NCBI RefSeq assembly: GCF_031143425.1
Contig: NC_090447.1
Coordinates: 135,365,106 to 135,429,105 of the forward strand
DNA length: 64,000 nucleotides
Source of the DNA: Pleurodeles waltl
Lineage: Eukaryota; Chordata; Amphibia; Caudata; Salamandridae
Direction: 5' to 3'
Shown one piece after another: positions 55,935-64,000 of this stretch; position 1 is the first letter of the stretch; the number at the start of each line of letters is the position of its first letter. The notes beneath the pieces are model-generated. The model was given only the letters and a program-made list of their open reading frames with translations, was not told the origin of the DNA and did not search any database. The translations under genes and the position numbers were made by a program.

Positions 55935-58096
55935 TGTTGGACTTTTTTGCTTATGCGCGGTCATCCCCAATCGTTTTGCCTCCTGCCTCCTATTTTTTCT
56001 GACCTTTTGCCGTTGGCTTTTGAACTCAGCGCTTTACCACTGCTAACCAGTGCTAAAGTGCATTTGCTCTCTGTGTAAATTGTATTGTTGATTGGTTTAT
56101 CCATGATTGGCACAGGTGCCCTAGGCCTGTAAATCAAATGCTACTATTGGGCCTGCAGGACTGGTTGTGCCACCCACATAAGTAGCTATGTACTCATGTC
56201 TCAGACCTGCCACTGCAGTGTCTCTATGTGCAGTTTTTAACTGTAAATTCGACTTGGCAAGTGTACCCACTTACCAGGCCCAAACCTTCTCTTTTCTTAC
56301 ATGTAAGGCACCCCTAAGATAGGACCTAGATAGCCCCAAGGGCAGGGTGCAGTGTATGGTTAAGGTAGGACATATAATAATGTGTTGTATATGTCCTGAC
56401 AGTGAATTATTGCTAAATTCATTTTTCACTGTTACAAGGCCTGTCCCTCTCATAGGTTAACATGGGGGTTACCTTTAAATATGATTAAAGTGTAGAATCC
56501 CTTTGGGAGCGGATGGACATGTGGAGTTTGGGGTCTCTGAGCTCACAATTTAAAAATACATATTTTCGTAAAGTTGATTTTGAGATTGTGTGTTTGAAAA
56601 TGCCACTTTTAGAAAGTGAGCATTTTCTTGCTTATACCATTTCTGTGACTCTGCCTGTTTATGGATTACCTGTCTGGGACAGTTTGACAGTTGGGCTGTT
56701 TGCACCTCACACTAGACAGTGACACAAAAGGAGCTGGGGTGTAGTCTGCATTTTCTGATGAGCCATCTGTGCTAGGAGGGAGGGAAAGAGTTGTCATTCA
56801 CACCTGAAAGGGCTGTGCCTGCCCTCACACAAATCAGTCTCCAACCCCCTGGTGAGTGTCTGGGGCATGGCCTGGGCAAGGCAGAATTTCACATTCAAGA
56901 GAGACTTTGCTTTGAAATAAGCCTATTTCAAAGGAGAAATTGGGTATAAGAAAGGCACCCAAAACCACAGACTTGAGAACACTTGTGGAAACCAAGAGGA
57001 ACCTCTGCCTGGAGAAGAGCTGGAGAGCTGAGGAAGAAGAGCTGCCCTGCCTGTGACTGTGCTTTGTGGAGCAATCCTGCAGTTGCTGCTTCTGCCAGAG
57101 TAAGAGGGCAAAGATTGGACTTTGTGTGCCTTCCATCTTATGAAGATCTCCAAGGGCTTAATTTAGAGCTTGCCTCCTGTTGTTTGAAGTCTCAGGGACA
57201 GCAAAGACTTCTCTCTGGCAACACCTGGAGTCTCTGGAGAGACTTCTACTCTGCCCTGTGGTGCCCATCCAGTTCCTGGGACCCTGAAAGGAGAAGCTGG
57301 CAGACTAAGAGGAAGAAATCCACACACAGAATGCCGTGCGGGAAAAAGATCGGCACAACTCTGATCTGTGGCTGGGAAATTAACACGCTGCCGGCTTCGC
57401 GGCTGAAAATCAACGCCCGCCTGTAACGCGACTGAAGAATCGACGCACTGAGCTTAAGAAACAAAGCAGAGCATAGCTGACTAAGGCTGGTGAGATCGCA
57501 ACCCACGCTGCGTGTTTTTTGGATCATCGTGTGGCTGGATTTCCGACGCAAGTACCGCTGGGTGTGTAAAAACAACGCAAGGCATGCTTGAACCCGAGAG
57601 TGCTGACCGGATCGATGCATCGCTCTCCTGCAAAGAGAAGAAATTACGCAAGTGAAATCGACACATCGGAAGCCCTTTTTGACGCACACTCGCCCTTGCA
57701 GGTTTTTTTTTTGACGCACCTAAGGTACATTTTCATGCTAACAGTGTTAGTGTGTGTTACTACATAAAGACTCTTTTTGCTTTTTAATTGATAACTTGAC
57801 TTGTGTATTGTGGATTTTTGTCGTTTTGGTCTTGTTTTGTTTTGTTTAGATAAATATTTCCTATTTTTCTGAACCTGTGTTGTGTCATTTTGTAGTGATT
57901 TCATTAAGTTACTGTGTGTGTTAGTACACATACTTTACACCTAGCACTCTGAAGTTAAGCCTACTGCTCATGCCAAGCTACCAAGGGGGTAAGCAGGGGT
58001 TAGCTGAGGGTGATCCTCTTTTACCCTGACTAGAGTGAGGGTCCTTGCTTGAACAGGGGGTAACCTGACTGCCAACCAAAGACCCCATTTCTAACA
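55935..58096 (-). mobile_element. Complete solo LTR (2162 bp) of the long-LTR family, inserted in the DIRS element
   Basis: On the minus strand it begins TGTTAGAAATGGGG at 58096 and ends AAAAAAGTCCAACA at 55935, giving TG...CA termini. The flanks are GGGCC (55930-55934) and GGGCC (58097-58101), a perfect 5-bp duplication. Removing the LTR and one GGGCC joins the DIRS frame across 'KIWGPFEVDL', which confirms the insertion point. The middle contains the CpG-rich GACGC block (57340-57720). No gag-pol sequence is present, so it is a solo LTR. The 5-bp duplication suggests a Gypsy-like origin, without internal genes to prove it. Confidence 0.92.
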
Positions 58097-58101
58097 GGGC
58101 C

Positions 58102-58969
58102 CTTTTGAAGTAGATCTGTTAGATTCCAGGTGGACTTGCCAGTTAGAGAATGACATGAGTTGGAGGCCAGATGCAGGTGCAAAAGTGATAGATGCTTTCA
58201 CACAGAGTTGGAGGGAATTAAGGAGTTATGCTTTCTCTCTGTTTTCCATGACTCAGAAGGTGCCAGTTCATGTGAAGAGACAGGGATGTCAGATAGTACT
58301 GTTGACCCCATTTTGGAAAACTGAAACTTGGTTTTCACAGTATTAGAGATAGAAGTTGAAACTCCATAATTAATTCAGTCAGACGCAGGACTCTTTATGG
58401 GAGTAGAGCAAGGAGAACGTTCTTTAGTCCAAGCGGGTTTATTCAACCTTCCATTATGGATAAATATCAGGGATTCAGGAAGATTCTCCGGCCTTTTGGG
58501 AGAAAATAGACATTTGCTCAATGAGTCTTAGGCACCTGGTAGCAGAAAGAGTTGTAGCAGTATAGGTATGCCGGTGCATGGAAATGGATCCTGTACAAGC
58601 TGATGGAATAGAAGTGGCTAATTTATTTAGCAGAACCTTTTCAGGAAGGGTTATCGTACAAGACAGTTAATTGCCATAGATCAGCAGTAGTGGCAGGACA
58701 TTGGTAGAAGCCCTTTAGTATGAGTAGTCATGAAAGGGGTTTAAGCTAATTATCAGACTTTGTGGGATGTTGATGTAGCACTTCAACATTTTTAAAGTTT
58801 GCCAGGAAGCAAGTACTTGGGAGTATGGGAATTGACTTGGAAATTAGAAACTTTGCTATGTTTGATTTTTTTTCAGAAGAGTATCTGATGTAAGAGCTCT
58901 AGAGGTATCTAGTAAGTTTTACCAACCAAATTGAGTAAGTTTTGAGATATGGAAAAGGACCAAGGCTTT
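58102..58969 (+). pseudogene. DIRS RNase H C-terminal part and start of recombinase region
   Basis: Immediately after the LTR the frame reads 'PFEVDLLDSRWTCQLENDMS' then 'WRPDAGAKVIDAFTQSW' and 'SYAFSLFSMTQKVPVHVKRQ', followed by 'ILLTPFWKTETWFSQY'-like sequence. These match the DLFA, SW-PDP-A-DAF-Q-W, YAFPPF and PLWP-Q-W motifs at the end of DIRS RNase H domains. Beyond 58350 the coding signal is weak until the MITE at 58970. Confidence 0.7.
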
Positions 58970-59507
58970 GGACCTCATTAAGAGTCTGCCAGACTTGTGG
59001 TGGTGGTCGGACAGCCGCACTCCTGCTGGTCCGACCACCAAATTATGACCCTGGCAGTCAGATCGCCAAGGGACCGTTGCCACCGACAGGAACATGGTTC
59101 ATGCAGTGGTGACGGAGAACGGGGTCATGGTCAGCTAGGGCGGCATTGAGTTCAGCCCGCCATCCTGATCATGAGTACATTTTCCACCATGGCTGGTGGA
59201 AAGCCAGTGCTGCGGGCTACCGGGGGGGCACTGCTCTGCCCATGACCATGTTGTGGGTAGTGCAGGGGCCCCTCGTCAGCACCTTTGGAATGCACACAGT
59301 CTGCCACGGAAGACAGTGTGTATTCCTTCGGTGCTTGAAACATCCTCTGCAGAGCCGAGGACAATGCTGCTGCATTGTTTCCAATAGGATGACTGAATTA
59401 AACCTCAGATTTGTTTAGGTTTCTGCCAGTCAGCCCAGTGGAAATCTCATAATCGGCCAGGGGGGTGGCAAGCCGACTGTCGGCCTTCCAACCTCATAAT
59501 GAGGCCC
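58970..59507. mobile_element. Harbinger-like MITE inside the DIRS recombinase region
   Basis: The left terminus is GGACCTCATTAAGAG at 58970 and the right, read inward from 59507, GGGCCTCATTATGAGG, like the right end of the big Harbinger element (GGGCCTCATTATGGC). Flanks TTT (58967-58969) and TAT (59508-59510) agree at two of three bases. Inside are 'gtcggacagccgc...ggtccgaccaccaaattatg'-type palindromes and a segment shared with the left end of the Harbinger element ('accaccaaattatgacc'). Confidence 0.72.
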
Positions 59508-59510
59508 TAT

Positions 59511-59890
59511 GATTTGTTCAGTATTTTATCCAAGATTTCACAACATTCTAAAATTGTGTGTAGCAAGGTGTATAAAAGATTATGAGTGTAGAATGCTAGA
59601 CATAAGATGTGCAGAGGAAGTTCAATTGCTTATCTCCAATGTTAAACCATTTAAAGGTCTTACAATTGCAAGATGGGTGAAATCGATGATAAAAGAAGCT
59701 GGTGCAGTTATCTAAAACACAGCCCATTCGACCAGAGGAGCCACAGCAAGTGAGGTGTTTATGTCAGGAGGAGAATTGGAGGGTGTGTTAAAAGCAGCAG
59801 ATTGGTTTAACACACACTTTTAAAAAATTCTAGTTCTAGAAAATGTTTCAGGTTGTGCCTTGAAAAGCTTTAAACATGCATAATGCTAGT
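59511..59890 (+). pseudogene. DIRS tyrosine recombinase, C-terminal catalytic part
   Basis: The recombinase joins the circular cDNA into the target. The frame at 59509-59715 contains 'CVARCIKDYECRMLDIRCAE', 'EVQLLISNVKPFKGLTIARW' and 'VKSMIKEAGAVI', then after a stop 'NTAHSTRGATASEVFMSGGE' and 'LEGVLKAADWFNTHF'. The H-x-x-R of AHSTRG and the AADW motif are the conserved boxes around the catalytic His and second Arg. The catalytic Tyr is expected shortly after; in this copy a stop follows THF and the residue is not clear. Decayed. Confidence 0.75.
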
Positions 59891-62092
59891 CTCTGTTCTC
59901 CACATAAAATTGTGGTTAAAAGGTAATTGAATAAAGCACTGTGTCAATTTTACGCCTGCTCTGAGTAAAATGTTGATGCTGTGAAGTTGCAGAATGATGC
60001 AATGAAATGTTGTAAATTTCCCTGTGTCAGTTCTGTGTGGCTTTTCTCATAGGAATGCCAATCCTGTGAAGTACTTACCACACCTGCATACATTGTGCCT
60101 GGTCCAGGTATAATGTGACTTAAGGCTTTACAAACTGATACATTGGGCCCCATATGTCAGAATGTAAATATAGGAACAGTGTTGTGCACTGCTGGAACCA
60201 CAACTGAGCAAACAAAAATGATGGAGTGGTGGTGCAAAGGTCTTGTAAATGAGGCCCACCATTCTTTGTTTTCCTCTGGGCCTTGTGAAGTCACCCAAGG
60301 AAATCCCCAGTCTCAAAAGGTCACCAATGGGGACCTCAGAAGTCCAGTGTCTCAGTAGGAATCAGAAATCCTTCAGGGAGACTACCAAAATCTGGCAATG
60401 GAAAAGTAATATTGTTATTTAAAAGAAATTAAGTACTGACCATCCGAACTGTATGGCAGTGTGAGATCGACAGTAGTCGGGGTAAAATACATTTTTACTC
60501 CTCATAGCTGTTTTTAAGGGGCAGCCTCCAAAGCCTCCGAAATAACCTGCCCTATCCCAAGTTTTATTTTCTGTGGATTTAATAAATGCATGTTCCATAC
60601 TAACCTAGGGTATGGCAGGACTTGATGGTTCTCAGTTGCATTGCTTTAGCTTCAGCTATCTTCGGTCTATCTGGAACAAATTATCTATTGAAACATTCTT
60701 CTAACCGCCCATACAATATGAGGGAAGAATAGTATTCAAAATAAACAGACAGCACTCTTGAGGAATTACACATTTCTATAAGCATGTGGATGGTTATTAA
60801 TTGAAGTGCATAGAGAAGGTAATGTCTCTGGTACCACACTCCACCTGTCCTTTGTGTGTGAGGAAAGCTTGAACCACTTGTGCTGTTATATGTGCTGTAT
60901 TTTGCACACAGTATGGCTCACTTGACATTTCTTGTTTAGAGAGTGAGGATGGAGAATGCACTAAATATCATGTTTGCTCTCCTATCTTTGATCTTAGTCC
61001 CAAAATAAACACTATGGGCATAATTAACAAAAGTAACATTCTTTTGATTACATTTAGGCTTTGAAGTACGTTCACTACTTTTCTAGCATTCACAAACTGC
61101 ACTTTTGTACTAACTTACACTTATTAACAAGTCCAGCACTACACATGGCCAACCTCTGCGACTGTAACACCTTCCCATTGAAGATAATGGAGTCAGAGAC
61201 TTACTACAAAAGTGTAAATTAAGACAAAACTGAAAGTTGCAACAGAAGTGCAGTTTGTGACCTCCACTTTGTAATAAATTTTGCATTACTACTGTAGTTC
61301 TCAAAACGTACTACAAAGGGAACAGTTTGTGAATTAGACCTCTCCATTACAATCTGTTTCAATTTTCAGTCCTATCAGGTTATGCTCCTCAGGAGATGTA
61401 AACATTTTTTTCTTGCAGGGTGGAAAGCTGGGAAAAAAAAATGTGAAGACTGCTGGTTGAAAATCTATGTATTTTTTTGTTCATGAACAGTTACTGGGCA
61501 CAGTCCTTTCTTGTCTCTTTTAATTTCTTTTGCTCCTGTTGTTCCTTCCATTCCTTTTGCATTCAACCTCACTCTCCAACAGCTAACTACGGTCAAGGTT
61601 AATAATGCCTACTGGAGATAGATTTGACAAACTCAATATTTATTTGACAATCAGTCCAAATAAGTAGGTCTTACTACCCTGGTCTCAACTAGGTATGGTT
61701 TGAGTAGATATCACGTAAAGCCTGCCCATGGATCCAGCAAATTAAGAACCTAGCTTATGGCCATCCAATTTAATACTGTCTTACTAAGATTTAGAGGGCA
61801 CGTAGGCTGGCTATACCGTGTCTCTTTCAGCCTATTTTCAGTATGTCTGCAGCTGTATTATAAATAGGATGCTCAATTCATTTTTACACCGTGGCGAGCT
61901 ATTAAATTGGTGCTCCAATGCATATGAAGAATCCCTCTCTTAAGGCAGCACAAGTGGTGTAAGTGCAATGTCACTATCTGATTACAGAAGGAGCCACAAA
62001 AGTGTTTATTGATTCTTCTGCAATACTACTCAGGGGTGTAAAAACAGATTACAAACACCAGTTGCACCCCAAGAGATGAAGGAGCAGATTTG
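59891..62092. other. Intergenic sequence with probable MITE fragments
   Basis: No gene is supported. 'gggccccatatgtcagaatg' near 60146 and 'gtaaatgaggccc' near 60246-60258 may be the two ends of a short GGGCC-type MITE, but their inner sequences match poorly. Around 61020-61345, 'cacaaactgcacttttgta' and 'agaagtgcagtttgtgac' are complementary and point to another foldback element of about 300 bp whose termini are uncertain. Confidence 0.45.
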
Positions 62093-62742
62093 GGGCCAGA
62101 TGTATCAAACGATTTTTCATTTGCAAACGGTGCGAATCGCAAAATTCAGTCGTATGCGAATGCAAAATCGCCTTTCATGATTTACGAAAGGAATTCGCAG
62201 TGCAATTTTAAGGAAATGCAAAAATAGGAATTCCTTAAAATTGCAACTCCATTTAGGGAATCGCAAATTGCGATTCTCTAAATAGGAAATCGCAAATAGG
62301 GAATTCCCATTTGCAATTTCCAAAGCACTTATATCAAGCATTTCCTAAATGTGAATTGGGCATTTAGGAAATGCAATTACCACCAAATCCAAATTGGTGG
62401 TAAGCATGTGCAATTTTTAAAAATGCATATGTGTGCGCTTCACATGTCCGCAAATATTTTTTTGGGGTGCATCGAAGGCACCCATGGGTTTGCATTACCT
62501 AATTTGCGAATTCCTAATGGGAATTCGCAGATTAGGTAATGCAAAACCATTCGCACCCAGCCCATAGGGATGAATGGAGTCCCATTCCCCAATTGCGATT
62601 CGGTAATATCGATTGTGAATTTTAAGAAATCGCTATTACCGACTCGCAATTTTCATACATCCCATTTTGCATTTCTTAAATAGCGATTTCTTAAAATTCG
62701 CTATTCAAGAAATGCAAACCAGGAGCTTGAAACATCTGGCCC
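62093..62742. mobile_element. MITE with GGGCCAGATGT termini and many short palindromes
   Basis: The left end GGGCCAGATGTATCAAAC and the right end, read inward, GGGCCAGATGTTTCAAGC, are inverted repeats. Flanks are TTG (62090-62092) and TTA (62743-62745), a probable 3-bp duplication with one change. The interior repeats and inverts short words such as 'gcgattcgcaa', 'aattcgcaa' and 'aggaaatcgcaaat', producing nested small hairpins such as 'aatttgcgaattcctaatgg' against 'ggaattcgcagattagg' near 62500-62540. It has no transposase. The 3-bp flank suggests the PIF/Harbinger group. Confidence 0.75.
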
Positions 62743-62745
62743 TTA

Positions 62746-63061
62746 GTTAGAATTCATGCAATACAGTGCAGCGAGGCAAGTTGTTGTGCTGTGTTGCATG
62801 AATGAAAGAGAGCTGAAATGTCCCATATTTACTGAGAACTGGTGCTCTTAAGCACTCTCCCTGCTCTGGGGCACTTGTCACTGCCTACAGCCAACCCAGG
62901 CAACCTCGCAACATGGTGCCTGCATCACGGGTAGGATTGTTTTTCTGCAGGAAGGAATAACTAACTTCCCACTGCCCTGTTATGGTCAAACATGTACAGT
63001 GGATTTTAGGCCAACAGACTAATGGGCCAGGGCAAAGTGTGACAGATGGGCAGTAGAGAAC
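62746..63061. other. Unrecognised intergenic sequence
   Basis: About 316 bases with no supported gene, RNA or element end. Confidence 0.4.
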
Positions 63062-63113
63062 TTAACCTTTTCGGTGCGGGCGTCGGCGCCCACACACCCT
63101 CCCTGGTGCGGGT
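63062..63113. repeat. Fragment starting TTAACC, GC-rich
   Basis: TTAA at 63062-63065 is followed by 'ccttttcggtgcgggcgtcg' and further GC-rich sequence up to 63113, where long-LTR sequence begins abruptly. The start resembles the TTAA-plus-CCCCTTC terminus at 37277 read inward, so it may be a relic of the same kind of TTAA-targeting element. Confidence 0.4.
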
Positions 63114-64000
63114 CACGATGAGCCATCTGTGCTAGGAGGGAGGGAAGGAGTTGTCATTCACACCTGAAAGGGCTGTGCCTGCCCTCACACAAAGCAGTCT
63201 CCAACCCCCTGGTGAGTGTCTGGGGCCTGGCCTGGGCAAGGCAGGATTTCACATTCAAGAGAGACTTTGCTTTGAAATAAGCCTATTTCAAAGGAGAAAT
63301 TGGGTATAAGAAAGGCACCCAAAAACACAGACTTGAGAACACTTGTGGAAACCAAGAGGAACCTCTGCCTGGAGAAGAGCTGGAGAGCTGAGGAAGAAGA
63401 GCTGCCCTGCCTGTGACTGTGCTTTGTGGAGCAATCCTGCAGTTGCTGCTTCTGCCAGAGTAAGAGGGCAAAGATTGGACATTGTGTGCCTTCCATCTTG
63501 TGAAGATCTCCAAGGGCTTAATTTAGAGCTTGCCTCCTGTTGTTTGAAGTCTCAGGGACAGCAAAGACTTCTCTCTGGCAACACCTGGAGTCTCTGGAGA
63601 GACTTCTACTCTGCCCTGTGGTGCCCATCCAGTTCCTGAGACCCTGAAAGGAGAAGCTGGCAGACTAAGAGGAAGAAATCCACACACAGAATGCCGTGCG
63701 GGAAAAAGATCGGCACAACTCTGATCTGTGGCTGGGAAATCAACATGCTGCCGGCTTTGCGGCTGAAAATCAACGCCCGCCTGTAACGCGACTGAAGAAT
63801 CGACGCACTGAGCTTAAGAAACAAAGCAGAGCATAGCTGACTAAGGCTGGTGAGATCGCAACCCACGCTGCGTGTTTTTTGGATCATCGTGTGGCTGGAT
63901 TTCCGACGCAAGTACCGCTGGGCGTGTAAAAACAACGCAAGGCATGCTTGGACCCGAGAGTGCTAACCGGATCGATGCATCACTCTCCTGCAAAGAGAAG
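63114..64000 (-). mobile_element. Long-LTR copy J, truncated by a junction at left and by window end
   Basis: From about 63116 to 64000 the sequence is co-linear, without any gap that I can see, with 56756-57640 of the complete LTR at a constant offset of 6360 bases. Only a scattering of substitutions separates the two, for example in the 63481 and 63721 lines. It therefore belongs to a young subfamily. The portion that would correspond to 55935-56755 is absent and replaced by the GC-rich TTAACC fragment, so a deletion or recombination created the left edge. Confidence 0.85.

Larger units (their letters stand above)
52259..59890 (+). mobile_element. DIRS-like tyrosine-recombinase retrotransposon, split by three insertions
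   Basis: The plus strand shows, in order, a gag-like frame, a reverse transcriptase with a YLDD box, an RNase H-like domain of the DIRS type and a tyrosine recombinase with an AHSTRGA motif. This order is diagnostic of DIRS elements, which integrate with a recombinase instead of a DDE integrase. Coding continuity is interrupted at 54434-55381 (Harbinger MITE), 55935-58096 (solo LTR) and 58970-59507 (MITE); removing them rejoins the protein motifs. Stops and frameshifts are frequent, so the copy was inactive or decayed. Terminal repeats were not resolved, so both limits are approximate. Confidence 0.82.

Noticed and set aside
57246..57719. A 157-codon minus-strand frame shared with 63606-63935 and partly with 2351-2604
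   Set aside because: It is conserved because it lies in the repeated LTR. The frame is broken in the copy at 2440-2840 and shows no protein family features, so I treat it as noncoding LTR sequence.
60146..60258. Complete GGGCC-type MITE
   Set aside because: Only the outer five or six bases are complementary; inner bases and flanks do not support a shared terminus.

Overview
The window reads as intergenic DNA from a very large, repeat-choked vertebrate genome, most likely a salamandrid newt (Pleurodeles-like). That assignment is an inference from the mixture of elements: PIF/Harbinger DNA transposons and their GC-rich foldback derivatives, very long LTRs, a DIRS-type tyrosine-recombinase retrotransposon, L1 and L2/CR1-like LINEs and a hAT-type MITE. 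I see no host protein-coding gene, no rRNA or tRNA, no CRISPR array and no bacterial-style operon. Almost every short open frame is chance or a fragment of a mobile element.

Layout. 1-3241: a minus-strand solo LTR cut by the window edge and carrying two GC-rich hairpin-array Harbinger MITEs in opposite orientation. 3242-11285: mostly unrecognised AT-rich sequence with one clean hAT MITE (6150-6583, perfect 8-bp target duplication). 11286-12560: partial plus-strand LTR with a palindromic Harbinger MITE. 12561-15914: unrecognised sequence with small duplications and hairpins. 15915-16167: foldback element. 16180-21100: decayed L1-type LINE on the minus strand. 21216-22812: two more foldback elements. 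24536-29578: a nest of three LTRs. 29950-30870: diverged duplication. 31050-32560: decayed L2/CR1-like LINE. 33357-34950: LTR with a third hairpin-array MITE. 34955-37277: TTAA-bounded repeat. 37434-39628: another LTR.

39948-48965 is the richest object: a 9.0-kb PIF/Harbinger transposon with matching terminal inverted repeats and a TAT target duplication. It holds a transposase gene on the plus strand and two different Myb/SANT-like genes on the minus strand. It is itself interrupted by a retrovirus-type solo LTR that contains a further solo LTR. Splice-site phases can be followed in the transposase (exon 1 to exon 2) and in Myb gene B (a GC-AG intron), although every gene is now broken by stops or frameshifts.

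52259-59890 is a DIRS-like retrotransposon (gag-like, RT, RNase H, tyrosine recombinase). It is split by a Harbinger MITE (54434-55381), a 2162-bp solo LTR (55935-58096, GGGCC duplication) and another Harbinger-like MITE (58970-59507). 62093-62742 is a further MITE, and the window ends in another copy of the long LTR that is nearly identical to the one at 55935-58096.

The elements relate as donors and parasites. The three-base target duplications and GG(G/C)-TCATT-like termini of the MITEs match those of the large Harbinger element, so that family is the plausible source of the mobilising transposase. The long LTR family appears about ten times with no internal gag-pol sequence. Several insertions can be dated relative to one another by nesting or by comparison with an empty site elsewhere in the same window.
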